64,000 nt of DNA from Fasciolopsis buskii. Taxonomy: Eukaryota > Platyhelminthes > Trematoda > Plagiorchiida > Fasciolidae. The notes below the pieces were generated by a model. It had not been told where the DNA came from. It worked only from the letters and a program-made list of their open reading frames with translations, and searched no databases. The position numbers and the translations under genes are program-made. The stretch spans positions 65,884-129,883 of the forward strand of contig LUCM01004364.1 of the NCBI GenBank assembly GCA_008360955.1, read 5' to 3'. Below are positions 11,453-24,329 of this stretch, one piece after another. How positions within the stretch are numbered: the first letter of the stretch is position 1; the number at the start of each line of letters is the position of its first letter.

Positions 11453-13724
11453 GTTTGACAGAACACCAGTTTCTCGCAGTTGGTCTTTTTGAGTGCATTT
11501 CGGGTTTCAGTGCGTATGAAATGACAGCCTATCCCGATTGGTTAAAAAGTCCTAACGAAAGGGGCCGATTCGAATGAAAAGCTCATTGAAAATGGACAGC
11601 AAATTTTACCTGTGTGATCGGTTTTCCGGTGCTCTGCGGACTTCCTTTGCATTTTTAGCCAATCACATTTTGAATTTATTTGAAAACTTGCGATGAAAAT
11701 ACCTTAAGATTTGCGTTTTTATTGATAAGGTAGGACGATCTTAAGTTATTCATCTAATGTGCCCTTTGTTTCTATAAATGTTATGTTTCGAGGCCTTCTA
11801 AAGCGCAATAATGCTCGCGGTTTGCTGTCAATGAATGTTTTAACGTTAACGGTATAATGAATGAACAATGCAGGTTGCCTCAGTTTAGACATGATCAGTT
11901 TAATGAATCCCTAATGAACCATCGCACTTTAACAAAGAAAAAATATTCCATCCGCTTCAGTAGACTTGATTACGATCCGACTGGTTCCGATAAAGCCGAA
12001 CCGTGGAGAAGTAGACAAAGATTGTACTTATTTGTCGAAAGTCCTCAACAGTTGTCTATCTGAAAAAAGGCAATTTACAAATGCTTGCCTGGAGTATGCA
12101 TTATGGTGTTATAATAAATAACCTGACTGCTCGGTAACAGAAAAGAAGACAATGAATGTACACATAGTAGCAACATAACATGCTTAGGAATGTCAGAAGA
12201 ATCTGTGGTGCAAAAGAGAAACCGAATACGAGTCCAAACGCCAGCTTTGCAAACCGCTTAATCGATCAGGTTGTGGAAATTGAATAGCTGAAGCAATGTT
12301 CCAGAATACTGTTAGGAGACGAAGTTGATCGACCCATATATCAGATGCGACAAATACCGCTGCTTAACCTACCACCAAGTGTTTGAGTACAACTAATACG
12401 ATGCAGCAAATAACCGATTACATGTTGTACTTCTGGGAGCTACTGCTGGTAAGTGATTACTATTATTTTCTCAAAGGTTTAGGGTATGTGGCTCCCGCAA
12501 CTTATGTATTTATTTTGGGAGGAAACTTGGATCTCCCACAAGTCTGAAAATCCAGCCAATTCGCCTCGTTACTGTACCGCACTGCGCTGCACTCTGAATC
12601 CCACGAAAATAAATCTGAGTATTAACCAATCATGATGCTGACGTCATTTGCAACTCTAGTCACACCATTAGTCGGATTCTTTTCAATGACCAGGCAATTG
12701 ATGAAATTAAGTGAATTAGTTCAGAACCGCTTTCGGTTTCCACGAAATATCGGTGCGTCATATGACAGGTTCGAGTTGAATGATATACTATCAGAAAACG
12801 GGATTATCGGTTGGGCGTATAATTTATCCCAAAGTTTCGACAAATTTAGGTAGCCTTCTTCAGAACATGGTGTGCTGTCAAATGGTCCCCGGATTGATAG
12901 ACAACAATGCTATTCTGTCGTGTGTGTGCTTGTGTTTGCGTGTATAGGTCGGAATGCCATCTGCGTATGTCCCTGCAAATTCATTGTTTCTTTGGTGCAG
13001 CTGGAGGACATCGGGTGTAGGCCGATCCCAGTACATTACCAGCGTCACCTATTGCGAGGTCACCTGAGGTCTGAGTTACGTTTGGACCATTATGGTATCT
13101 GATAAACCTCGAATATTAGTCTGTTCCATTTAGCTCATCTCACTTCTTCATCAGTCCAGTTGATGTACTCAGGATGGTCGCTGACAGTTTGCGATTCAGT
13201 GTAACGCCATTCCGTGTGTATCTCGCCCAGTTCGCTCAGAACAGTCGTGGCGTCTCGTCATTTCTTTTCGTCAGTTGGTCTCCCTTTTTCCGTTTGTTCA
13301 TACTGGTTAATTCGAACTTTATTTGTCTGTTTGTTTATCCTCTATGTTTGGCGGAATTTGTGCACCTACATCGAATTAGGGATCCACACACAAACACAGG
13401 CCACACACGGAACTGGGGTATCCATCGACTATTACCCAGAATCACAAATTTAAAACCAAACATGAGAAAGGCGACCCAGAGTAATTGTAACTCCACGAAA
13501 AATTATACTCTGAACCGACAACGCTGTGCTCCGATATTAAAAACATCCGCACAATTGATGAAACTAGGGAGCCGTAATTAAAGAAGACAGGAAACGTATT
13601 CCCGTAGTCGGTATTCGTGCTTCTGAGTCTCGTTCACTAATTCCAACTGTGGCTTTTTCCGACAGTTGAGTCTACGATAAACAAGTCTTCTTACCGAGCA
13701 AAACTACACCTAAATATCCTTTAT
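11453..13724. other. Upstream of receptor 1 and unrecognised sequence
   Basis: No TATA box or initiator could be singled out upstream of receptor 1. A 135-codon plus frame at 13,174-13,581 has no recognisable domain and starts in a low-complexity pyrimidine-rich stretch. Confidence 0.55.
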
Positions 13725-13875
13725 CTCTTTTGTCTTTTATCATTTACTTTCTTTGTTCGCTGACATAACAGTTGTGCATTATTTTCATGAAGGGGGCAGC
13801 AACCGTCAGACGGCTTCCAAGGGGGAAGTTGACCGTCGATGGTAGAATTCGAACTCGCGACTTTTTCCTCAATCA
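13725..13875 (-). repeat. tRNA-derived SINE, copy B (5'-decayed)
   Basis: The minus strand keeps a B-box-like GAGTTCGAATTC, then GTCAACTTCCCCCTTGGAAGCCGT, CTGCCCCCTTCATGAAAATAATGCA and the A-rich tail (AAAGAAAGTAAATGATAAAAG). The A-box half is not recognisable beyond about 13,875, so the copy is truncated or highly diverged at its 5' end. Confidence 0.6.
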
Positions 13876-14344
13876 AAGTACCCGATTGCATTGAATTTGA
13901 CCTTTATATGGATCACTGGAAAATGTTCCGCAAATGATTGTAAATGAAAACGGCACTATGAGAAATCATCTTGCACAAAGTATGGAATCTGTGAGTATTT
14001 TCTGATTCAAAGTTTCTGATACAGATGTGTTGACCAAACAGTTTACTTCATTCAGTGACATGGAAGATACGCTGCTCATAATTGCCAGTGCCCGGCGGAG
14101 AACTTTATGGTTCTTTTAAGAAAACCGCCAAAAATAACATAGGAAGAGTGAAAGCGAAGTGAAAAACTTGCAGACAAAACGGCAGGTTGTGCCTTGTTTC
14201 GTGTTGTTATGTCTAAGCCTTCTGCTGTGAAGTGGTAATCCTGTGAAATTCATTACACAGATGGACACGTGAGCAAACCAATTCTGATTTCTCCAGTGCT
14301 TAACTCCAGAAAGTTCATAAAAACAACCCTGGTGATTAATTCTG

Positions 14345-15150
14345 AGTTAACGAAAGTCGCCGTTGGTGGAGTTGCTGACCGGAAGAATAAGCAGGCATTC
14401 GGAACATTTAGATGTGCTTAGATTTAAACCTGCTTGTACAGCAAAGTGCAAAATTATGGGACATATATTGAGAAAACTGAAAATCTTTGTTGCTGAAAAC
14501 GGCTTTATTAAGAGGACAATTGAAGTGATAAACCAATGATGTACGTAGAGAATGGATAAGGAAAAAAACTGGATATGGAAGCAAACCTGATTCTTTAACC
14601 ATTTGTTTTGTCTGTTCACTGCCCAGTTGTGTGCGTCTGATTCAAAATGTGAATTAGTCAGACAATGGGCCAAGAAGGATCTGGAACGACTAGGTATTCC
14701 AGATTGTGAAGAGGAAGAGAACGTGGACAGAATAAAATGCAGACAAATGGCCTAGGAAGGCCCAACGTACGGATTTCATCTATGGTTCTAAGAACTTCCA
14801 AATGTCATGTTTAAGAGATCTATCCACTTAAAAACAACCTGTTTTATTTACAAGCTAAATTAAAAGGGGTCATCAGGAGTAATCACAGAAGAACGTAGTA
14901 GCCTAATTGCAGAACGCTCTGCTAGATGAACTCTCGAAAGCCTCAGGTTACTGGGTCGAAATCGCTTGGGCGAATTTTGGATGGAAACGATAGTAACGGG
15001 TCTCTAGGGATCACGGGTGGAAAATAGGTCTCATGGTTAGTTAATCAGAGATGTGGATGATGTTTTCATATCAACTGGAGCCGCAGCAGCAAGCTTAGCA
15101 AAAGACAGAGTTAAACTGCCAGGGCCTACTCGTATGCTAACAAACATTAT
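14345..15150 (-). mobile_element. Unclassified non-LTR retrotransposon relic, copy 1
   Basis: Shares colinear blocks with copy 2 at 24.3-25.0 kb, including a 16-base match around CAGAACGCTCTG, a 13-base GTTAATCAGAGAT block about 130 bases further on in both copies, and the GGCATTC-ACATTTAGATGTGCT block. The minus-strand translation around 14,380-14,450 contains AGLNLSTSKCSECLL, the late RT segment that precedes the FKYLGI motif in R2/R4-like and related elements. The rest is too decayed to classify. No element boundary can be set; the coordinates cover the part that matches copy 2. Confidence 0.55.
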
Positions 15151-15550
15151 GCGGTGAAGTTCAAAAACCGCCTATCTAGACAAAACATTAAATGATTAAG
15201 ATTACTGGTTTATGAAATCCAAACCGAAACGAAGCGATTAAGGAACTCGACGGAACATTTCACTCTCAAGGTCGTCGGCTGGAGCGTTGGGAAGAACATA
15301 ATGGAGCACCGTTTAGTTGGCCCATAGTCAAGGCTTCCTGGCTCGCCGTACGCTGTTTTTCGAAAAAGGTAGTGTTTGCAGGCTCGTTCGAAGTGGACAG
15401 TTGGTGATATGGTTAAGAAATAGGAAATCTTTACCAGTGGACTTGCTCAGGCAGATACAGGTAGGCCACTGGGTCAGTGTCCACGAGATCCACAGAACAA
15501 TGACTGGAGACAATTGGTGATATGGCCCAGTTTCGTGGTAAAAGGCATTC
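15150..15550 (+). mobile_element. RTE-type relic with the RT core deleted
   Basis: On the plus strand near 15,235-15,320 there is a stretch reading ELDGTFHSQGRRLERWEEH, typical of the linker between endonuclease and RT in RTE-like elements. Close behind, at 15,340-15,545, comes C-terminal tail sequence: LARRTLFFEKGS, then GQ-PRDPQN, and in another frame ETIGDMAQFRGKRHS before a TAA near 15,545. The whole RT core that should separate the two is absent. It lies against the 3' side of the minus-strand non-LTR relic at 14.3-15.15 kb, so the two insertions are adjacent or nested. Confidence 0.65.
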
Positions 15551-16689
15551 TTAAATTTGAAACAGTCTTTCTTCTGCATAATTCTTTGAATTACTAGTTT
15601 TCTATCGGCCTTTTAATCTTCCCCTTCTGTTCGAGCAGATGACGTTGTTAGGTAGCGAATCAGATGCACTAAACTGCCATAGGTTCACCTTATGCAAACG
15701 TGACTGTGGTATAATTAGAAAGGCGGTTGAAAGTTCCACCCACTAAGTCGGTATTCGCAGCACACTTCAAATGTGTCTTCTTCCCGCACAACAGTCGAAT
15801 GCAATGTCATGGGGATCTGTTACCAGTGAGCAATGGGTTAGCAAAAGTATGTTTGTTTGACTTCAGTCCTCAGTAGGGCGGAATAATGATGCACTTGTCA
15901 GTTGTCACGAGATTTATAAAAGTGATTTTTCGTCTCAGTTGAACCTTCAGTAAGTGAGACAAAATGCAGCCATTTGAGACAAATAGGGTTTTGGAAAGAC
16001 AGAAAATATTTTTGTGAACAGATTGACATTGTCATTTGGCAAAAGTTAATGCCAGGAACAAGAAGATGAGTTTGGAAGAGACTTTTACGGAATAATGAGG
16101 CTTTCGTGTGAACACTCACGGGACAGTATTTAATTTCGGTTTGTTTGATTCGATAAATGGACTGAAGACTGTGTGAATAATTCGGGATTCAGCAGGAGCA
16201 GATAACGGGTATTAGGTAAGACAGGTTTATGTAGTCTCCGGACAACCCTTCAGAAAATTTGCCTTTTTTTCTGTCTATAACGGAGGCTCATCTACTAAGG
16301 AACCACAATTCCATCAAATAAAGCACAACTAATGTTAGGTTTGATGCATGGTTGAAATAATCTACATAATATGTAGATTAATTTGAAAACATGGAAGAAT
16401 AACTGTCGAAAATCATTCAAAATAATTTGAAGTAAGTTGCTGTGAGCTGTCATTTTTATCCATTGGTCCGTTATGATCATACTGTTTTGACTGAATTATC
16501 CATGCTGACACTAAATTGGTCGATATTTCGTTTCGTTTCGAGAGCACATATGTATATATATATATACATACATGTATAATCATCGACGTTTCAGACCAGA
16601 AAGTGTTCACGTATGTTACCATATTATCTACAGTCCCGTTGTTGAAAAATCTATTATATCAATTATATCAATTATACTTTGAATTTACC
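15551..16689. other. Non-coding or unrecognised, 15.6-16.7 kb
   Basis: Contains a TATA dinucleotide tract at about 16,550-16,570. No gene or element recognised. Confidence 0.6.
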
Positions 16690-17000
16690 GGTCAATACGA
16701 GTGGATCCGCAGCATCTACGTTTAGCTTCGGCTCGCTAAAACAAATGAGGCAAACATGAACATGAACTAGTGAATGGAGTAAGAGGGATAAACCCGATAT
16801 ACCCGTGACCATGGTACCGATGTTGGCGCTGAACAAAAGTTGAATGAACATCGTAACCGGAGGGTTGGATTTGAGAGCAACCAGGAATGCTTCCTTTGGA
16901 TGGAATTGAAGACTTTCAAGGGTCAACAATGCCTGATCACAGTCGGATTTTAAGCAGCAGTGATTCCAAACAGTTTTGGAGTGAAAAGATACCATAATTG
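16690..17000 (-). repeat. Unclassified repeat or duplicated coding relic, copy 1
   Basis: Shares sequence with 36,650-36,830. Both have TTTTAAGCAGCA, a CCAAACA segment and AGATACCATAAT/AGGCATACCATAAT with the same order and similar spacing. On the minus strand an open 107-codon frame (16,672-16,995) contains CCLKSDCDQ, NPPVTMFIQLLFSANIG and a hydrophobic stretch up to VHVCLICF. The corresponding part of copy 2 reads GCCLK and EEPPV. This may be a piece of a membrane protein present twice, or a transposable element of unknown type. Confidence 0.4.
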
Positions 17001-18295
17001 ACCTACATTTCTACATGAAAAGCATTTTGATGATGATAGAGGATTGTCATTCAGCCAGTCTAATTGAAGGTCGTTTTAGTCTGACGATGGAGAAGTTTGT
17101 GTTCTCGTCAAATCCGAGGTCACCGTGGATTACAGCGGGAGATGTTGGCGTACAACGGCAACATTTCGATTCAACACATGAATGCTAGTCAAGGGAATGG
17201 GTGGATGATAAGTGATCCGTGACTGAGTGCGCCCAGGTGAACGAAAGCGGTCTATCACTTGGTTTCTAACATTCATTTTTGGTGTAGGAGAAACCGGCAA
17301 TACAAGCCCTGCGACCTGAAGAGTCGGTTCTTTTAAGGCTCTAACAGTTTTGATCTCGGTATAAAGCCGGGTGAAGTAAGGCTATTTACCGCAAAGGATG
17401 AGAAGCGGACTGGTAACTGAGAGACCTCGATGAAGGACACAATTTTTTTCACTGAGTCGGCAAAATCGACTGGGGAACAATATGGGAATGAGAGAAATCA
17501 GACTGGCAAACAAACAGGAAGATATTGCTTGTTTGACTTGAAAATTCGCAACGATTTATAAAGTTTGATTTCAGATCTTAAACCTTCCAGAGTCAGCTGG
17601 TGTACCGTCGTCACTGCGTGTGTACAGTCTGTGGTATTCCCTCTGTAACAAGCATGGAATCGGGGCTCCTAGGAAAGGAGTTGCAGAGCCCTGAACTGAA
17701 AAGCGAAACATTACAGAGATGGCGCGGGAGTCGAAGCATATCAAACATAGCTAGCGTCAGTAATTACGCAATCTGGATCAAGATGGCGCAGTACAGCCAA
17801 CTTGATGCGACTTGTATTTATGGGTGTGCCATTTGCTTTAACCTCAGATCTCTCCAAAGACACTGACCTGGCAGCTAAATGCCCATTTTACTGCTTGCAC
17901 TTTGTTGACTCCATACCTGACCCTAGCCAAATGACGTCCGGCTAGATTGGCCTAACTAATTCAGCTGTAGATCGTTGTATCGATCTCAATTATGTGGGTA
18001 TTTGTTGATAGTTTCCCACTGCCCACGTGATCCAATTCGATACATCTGCTGACTGACTGGCTTGAAAAATGCCAAGCTTCCAAAAACTCTTAAGCGCGCT
18101 CCTTGGCTGCTTCCAACTAGACTGAATTTGTGTCCTTCTTGGTTCTCGTGAACGGATGCGAGAGAAAGTGGGTCAGGTCTTCTTGCAGCTAGTCGGAAAT
18201 CGTCCATCTGAGTGGACATCGTTCTATCGATCTGACCAATGCAGCTTTTGTCGCAACTCCTGCATGCAAATTTGTATGCAGCGTTACTCCTTTCT
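17001..18295. other. Non-coding or unrecognised, 17.0-18.3 kb
   Basis: Short frames of up to 88 codons with no identifiable content. Confidence 0.6.
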
Positions 18296-18460
18296 TTAGC
18301 TAGAAAAAACTGACGGATTTTGACAATTTAAGATATAAACCAAACCTACCAGATGAACAATAATTGAAAAGTGATTTGTGGGATTGTTGAAGAATTCCTC
18401 GGTTCCAGACGCAGATTGACGAAGTGCAGCATCATCAGTGTATGTGAAAAATTGTCCTGT
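18296..18460 (-). mobile_element. Possible non-LTR reverse transcriptase fragment (motif C region)
   Basis: Within an open 114-codon minus-strand frame (18,296-18,640), residues near the middle read FFTYTDDAAL. About 50 residues later comes VGLVYILNCQNPSVFSS. This spacing resembles YADD followed by VGLKIN-KTKVFSS in RTE/L1-type elements. The first half of the frame is not recognisable. A chance frame of this length is not unusual in the window, so support rests on two short motifs. Confidence 0.35.
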
Positions 18461-18640
18461 GTAACTACTTAGACTAACCTCTAGCGAATGCTGAAACCTA
18501 ATAAAGAGAAAGGGCACTTGCTTGGAAGACTCCAGAAGAAAGTACCAACGGTCTAGATATTTTTTGTCCGAGTTATGCGGATTGAATTTCACTGAAAACT
18601 GGGTAAATCGTGATTTTGGACTGTTTGGTAAAACTTTCAT

Positions 18641-19930
18641 AATAATCTGAACGGTTTAAAAAACAACGCTGTTCGTAGCGAACCAGGCTGTCCTGACCGA
18701 AAAAAAGAAATCGGGAAACAGAGCAAAACGAAAATTTGAAAATTATCATGTCCAACTGGGATTTGATTGCAACCATTTCTGATTGTGTTTGATGAAGTCT
18801 ACTGGTGCAAATCGCCTACAGTAAGTTAGGCTCTTTTACAACTTAACTGGTTAGAGAATCTTCAGTTTTTCCACGCACGCAATTACCCAGTGAGAGGACC
18901 TTGTCCATTGCTAGCACATTCCAGTTATAATCTCATGGTTGGATGATCTAGCTACACGCATGAACCAATTTTGGATATCAAACGCGTATAAATACCAGAC
19001 TACTACTGTAGGTAAAAAGGATGAATGAACTAATGGGTGTGGGTATTATTACTTTATTAGCCGGCAGTGATATCTCGGATTGAATTAGGGCGTGGCGAAT
19101 GAGGATAGGAAGGAATGCCTAAGTTTTCAGCTCATCTCCTTTCACTCGTAATCTGTTTCCATTCAATTTGCGCTGTGACTATCATCCTCATTTGCATCTG
19201 GAGAAAACAACTGGTAAGTTGTACGGAGAGGATTCGACGAAATTTCGAAAGCGTTTGTGTTTACATTATAGGGTATTCATCACTTTGTTCTTATCACGTA
19301 TTACTAAGCATGTTGAAAGTTTAAATCAATGCTGATGATGGTCAACGAATGTTATAGAAATCGGACAATCTGAGCAGTTAGCCGTACCGAGGAGGTAAAA
19401 AGATATCGTGCCAGCCAAATAACTTTCGATGAATTCGCAACTAACTGAAAGACTAAGCTCATAATACCCATGTTCACAAACGCTAGAATGCAATCAGAAT
19501 GTGGAATTAAATGAAATTTGAATTACTCTATTTTGCCATGTACTTGAATTCCCATTTCTATAAAGGAAGCGACCTAGGGGAATGTAATTTTTCACTAACG
19601 ACACAAAAGGTCAAGATCTTGCTATGCTGTTCTTTTCAGACATGTTCAAATCAAATTTAAGTTTTATAAATTCGTCCATTTCCATATTCCTACTTGATGC
19701 GGATTGTTTGGAATTAAATATACGGATGACGACGGATGGAAGGAAATATATAGGAGCCATGGGGAATTGAAATTTGGAGTTGAGCACAATTTTTCATCGA
19801 CCCATAATGCCTGCTGAAGTCACGCTCTGTCCGATTGTAGCATCGTATGTCTCAAGACTGACCAGCAATCCACAACCTGATGGACTACTTAGAATTTTGC
19901 ATTGCCGCTAGGATGATCGAAATGGGGAAG
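18641..19930. other. Non-coding or unrecognised, 18.6-19.9 kb
   Basis: A 69-codon plus frame at 19,115-19,324 begins with a signal-anchor-like hydrophobic stretch, but nothing follows it. No other content. Confidence 0.55.
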
Positions 19931-20120
19931 CAGCTAACGGGTTTGAACGGCGGTGCATGTGCTATAGCCTACAATTCACTGGCCACCTTTGTATTTACTT
20001 TATATCTCTATCCGTCCTTCGACGGATTGGCTCGCGCGGGTTACTTGAACACATAGAACCCGGTGCTTTTCCTGATTTGGACTGCTTTGCCCAGGCCTAT
20101 TATTTCCTGGGGTTTTCCAG

Positions 20121-20297
20121 GGCGTTGTCGTCATGTACATACACAAACTAGTCGGCTTTCGCACTTGCATACTGTTCCTGTTGGGATTTCCGGTGCTCAT
20201 CACGCCTAAGCAACTCGTGGAGGATAGTTTTCGTCCACTCTTTATGTTCACTATTTGGCTATTGAGAACAATGATAGTAGCCGGAATGGAAATCTGA
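20121..20297 (+). pseudogene. Possible relic of an SLC22-like (major facilitator) transporter
   Basis: The 58-codon frame reads GVVVMYIHKLVGFRTC, then ILFLLGFPVLITPKQLVED and FMFTIWLLRTMIVAGMEI. That is a loop with an HKLVGFR motif between two strongly hydrophobic segments, comparable to the D-R-x-G-R-R loop between TM8 and TM9 of organic-ion transporters. A consensus-like 3' splice site (TTTCCTGGGGTTTTCCAG) sits immediately before it. Upstream, at about 19,940-20,040, another frame reads AYNSLATFVFTLYLY and GYLNT, in the position expected for TM7, and then hits a stop. The two pieces are in the right order but in different frames. No donor site is convincing after 20,297. Either a broken gene piece or a diverged exon; the family call is inference. 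Confidence 0.35.
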
Positions 20298-21414
20298 ACA
20301 CCTAGCAGCATCACTATGGACCACTGAGAATTTTGATCAAACAAGTGAGGACTTGGCTGGCGAGCGCTGTTTCGGTTAGCCCATGAACGTACATACATCC
20401 AAATTCACATCCAAATCAGAATGGTGATTAGGAATGGCATTCTCCAAGCCAGAAAGTGACATCAAAAAAGGAATTTTAAGTGGAACCAATAAACCCCTGT
20501 TTGAGTTTCGATGAATCTGAATCAAAAAAATTCTTTTTCATATATAGATCCGTCGGGTTTAATATAAATCCATATTTCTTGGATAGTTTTACAAGATCAG
20601 TTCAAATTCAATGGTGAAAATTGCAGCCAATGAGCCTCGCATTTTGGTCACTTAAAATTTTTTACCTGAAAGGGGCAGTCTACTTGTGAACAAATACACC
20701 ATTTCCCATGAATTCACATTCAAATCAATGTGATCACAATTATACGGAAAGAATTACTGGAGAGAGTTATGGAAAACAGCAACAGTTGTAGAATGTCAAG
20801 TTCAGCTTGTGCATATAAGAACGGAATTAATTACTACGGCGGAGCGACTAAATGGACGATTTAATTATATCATTATGGGATTTATGTTGAACCTCTCCCA
20901 GTCACCCGTGTGGCACTGTTGGTTGTTGGGCAAAGAAGTTGAAATTTTCAGAAAAATTTGCGTTGCAAACGGAATTCGGGATTGGACAGAAGAGTGACAA
21001 TTGTTTCCGCAGACGACACCATCCAAAGCCTATCTGTATTTGGCACGAATTGTGAAACTCGGTAAGGAAATGATTGATATTCATTGAACAACGCCCTGTT
21101 GTTCGACTCATGCCATTGGTACCGTAGGAGCATTTGATGTTATAATCAGTCATGGATTGGGTCATCAAACGCAGATTAACCCTTTTCTGCACCGAAGTTT
21201 GGGGTACGAAGCTAACATCGGATTTTGAAAATGTTGAAGGCTGGTTTTACTCGGGTAATCAGGAGTTCAAGGACTAGGTGTATTGCCATTCGATCAGCAC
21301 CATCCATTATTATATTTTCGGTAGAATTAGAGTAACATCATTTACGCAGCAATATTTCTTTCTGTGCTGCAGTTCTGTCACTAGCTTCTACGATAAAAAA
21401 TTGCCTTGATCCGA

Positions 21415-21802
21415 TCAGAAGACATAATCGTTTTCAATTACACTGGTAGAAATAAACTGTAGAATTTGTTGTATTGACCATTCCGTGCTGACTTCTGTTG
21501 CCCCTAAATTTGCATGTCTGATTAGATATACGTCGAGAACTGGCAAAGAAGCCCCTTGCATCTCCGAGGCGAAATGAATTACGATTAGGTAGCACTGAAC
21601 TCTGGTAATTTTCCTGAAGCTGATCGTGAATCTTCCATGAAAGAAGACGTCATCGTAGAGGGGATAAATGCCAAGTAGCATGATACTTGTGTGTAATGTC
21701 CACGTATCCAATTTTGCCACGGACGTGTGAAAGAAGTAGACTTTGTCGTATTTCCACAACATGTCCTTAGTTCTATCGAAAATACAAGTTGCTAAATGCA
21801 AA
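21415..21802 (-). other. Exon-like frame of unknown function
   Basis: A 128-codon minus-strand frame immediately preceded by a consensus-like 3' splice site (TTATTTTATCGTGCAG). The middle reads GRFTISFRKITRVQCYLIVIHFASE and then LDVYLIRH, an alternating hydrophobic pattern that suggests beta strands of an extracellular domain. I do not recognise the family. No good donor precedes the stop, so it would have to be a last exon, and no polyadenylation signal could be tied to it. A frame this long can arise by chance here. Confidence 0.25.
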
Positions 21803-24329
21803 CTGCACGATAAAATAACATGAAACTAGTAATTCTCCCAAATTTTCACTCACAATTTTGTGAAACAATTAGGTCGCAAACGTTTCATCACCGGTCGAGG
21901 TTACATCGTCTGTGTCGGGGCATTGACAATGTATTACGATCTATTTGCCTTGCTCATTTCCGTCTCAAAGGAGTTGAACGACAAATCATTAACCGGATGT
22001 ATTCTAATGAGGTGAATTTGTCATTGAAATGATGCAGAAATGTGCTAACCCAGTTCGCGAAATTAAGGAAGTCCATATTATGTGCCGACCATACAACCTC
22101 TTTGCGTAAAAACTTCGAACAAGCTGGATGGCAGGCAATTACAAATACTGAGGCACTTTGTTACGTTTCATATGCCATTCACCCCTCTTTGCTATTTGAC
22201 ATTTTTACCATTATTTGGAGGGGGGGTGGGGTGGGGTGGATGAATATAGAGATATCCAGAAAGAACATTATTAGCTCTGCCAGATCTGTTGCATTACCGA
22301 CGAACTCACCATTCACTGAGAAAAGAAAAAGAGAACCAGAATTAGTGAAAGATCACTTTGAGTGTAATAAATTAATGGACGAGGTGGAAGAGGATGGGGT
22401 TGGAGTTCAAGATTGCTGCGTACTGTACTGTACTTTCATATCATCTATTGCATCGACTCTTTGAGTAAAGACAGATCGCAGATCACAGCTCCCAGGCCAA
22501 ATGTTCATCTGGTCACCTCAACCAACCTATAGTCACAATGCCCCAGATCAAATCGTGCAGCTGGGCAATTGCTCTGTGTGCATGCGTTATATATGAACAA
22601 AAGTGCCTAATCACTTCACTTCCGATGTCTACTGGATCCCTGGACCCATAACTTTACATTAGCGATTCGGAAGTAACCTCCCGTCAGAGTCGACCCGTGA
22701 TGTGAAGAAAACTGTATTGAAATGTAAGCAGTCTGTCCACATGAGTCCAGAAAACGGGACTCTAATCTGAATAACAGGAATTGATCTACTGCTGTGACAA
22801 GGACTAGATATCTGATCTTTAGGCGAATGTTATGCCAGAGCCACAGTCGTTTCATGTTCGTAAAAGCCAACTGTATTCTTCGTATACAAAACGAAACTTG
22901 ACCTGATATGCCACCGTCTGATCAGATGTGTGCACACGTCGCGGCCGATCAAAATGCACGAGAGGATTTTTGATAAACCTAGCTTGAGGTGTACTTCATA
23001 ATTCTGGTTTACAGTGCAGCACCAAACGTTCGAGTAGTAGCTTGCCCAGCCTACTTGGGGAAATTTGCCTCGCTGCCTTGATTATCTAAAGTGACGATCT
23101 CTCTTTAGGGATTTCATTAGATTCGAAGAATCCTTGTGAAATGGCGGACCGATATTGCAAGGAAGTTCAGCCTCGTAGGAGGAGAGTGATTGGAGTTCCC
23201 CAAAAACCCACTGTTTCACTTACAATAAGCTGTCTTCAATGGAGCCGACGGATGGCTGAATGTAAGCCCATCTATCTGAAATATCTGATTTCTCATTGAG
23301 TAATTCTATTAATTCTCCTACAAAATCGACCACAGAACCTGAAACCAATTTTGTTCAGCTTTATCTTTTCAGACGTGACAGGATCCTTGCATCAAGATAG
23401 GGGGATCATCAACGGGTCAAGTACACTCGAAAGTCGTCTCTCTTTAGCGAACGGACCCAGATAGAGCTATTAAGGACATCAGGTTTATCATGTCGCGTCC
23501 GGTGTAGCTGGTGCTCTTTTACTCATTCAGCACTTGAAGTAGTCGGCATAAAAGTACTAAACATGTTTCACTCAAATGACACATTCGAATCTTTGAAAAA
23601 AGAGGTTCAGTTTATGATGAACAGAGCAACAAGGAATGAAAAGTCAGGAAATATCCGAGGGAGTATCGCTTCGGACGCAGGATAATTTTGTTATAAGTGA
23701 TCCGTTTGTAATCTCAGGATTGCTGCAGTCTTACTGTATTGTTTTGCATAGAATTCTGCGTACCAAATAAGGTCGCATTTCAGCAAAAAAACAGGGGGAA
23801 AAATAAGAATAAGTCGCACCTAGCATCCAGTAAACATGAAACAGAAACTCATCAAGAAATGATTTCAACATATTGTGATGGGTCGCTTAAGAAATCGGCT
23901 GAAACACGCTCACGATTCGTAAAATGCATGCTAAATATGGGACAGTGGAGTTCCTATTGATATTGATTCTGGATAGTATGGAACGAAAAGTGGATCGTGC
24001 TGAAACATGAGAGTGACAGTATGAAAGATCTTTATGCTGAGGATATTTGGGATCAGAAAGAATTTTATGAGCAAATTTCTCACATGTTGATAAGTGCTGA
24101 TCATCTAGATTGATGAACAGCTGAGTTAGTGGTATGAAAGATACATGGTTATTAATTGATAGCAAACCACGAGGAATGTTCCAAGTAAAACTGAAAAAGC
24201 AGAAGAAACAGAATAAAATTAGTAAACGGATTGCGAGATGGTGCCTCGTTTCACCTCGCAGTGCAGAAGCTTCCTCATTTGAAATCACAACCGTCGGAGA
24301 TTGTTTACTCAGGTAGAAATGTGAGTAGG
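21803..24329. other. Non-coding or unrecognised, 21.8-24.3 kb
   Basis: Contains the G-rich tract at 22.2 kb inside a 140-codon frame (22,042-22,464) without recognisable domains. A 148-codon minus frame at 23,887-24,333 directly continues beyond the non-LTR relic and may include its decayed thumb region. Confidence 0.5.
22217..22239 (+). other. G-rich tract with G-quadruplex potential
   Basis: A run of seven G, then two runs of four G separated by single T bases, then GG. The runs can supply four G-triplets with one-base loops. It lies inside an unsupported open frame. No gene or promoter can be linked to it. Confidence 0.6.

Noticed and set aside
23190..23230. GVPQ-like RT motif on the plus strand
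   Set aside because: Only four matching residues, with no neighbouring RT blocks.
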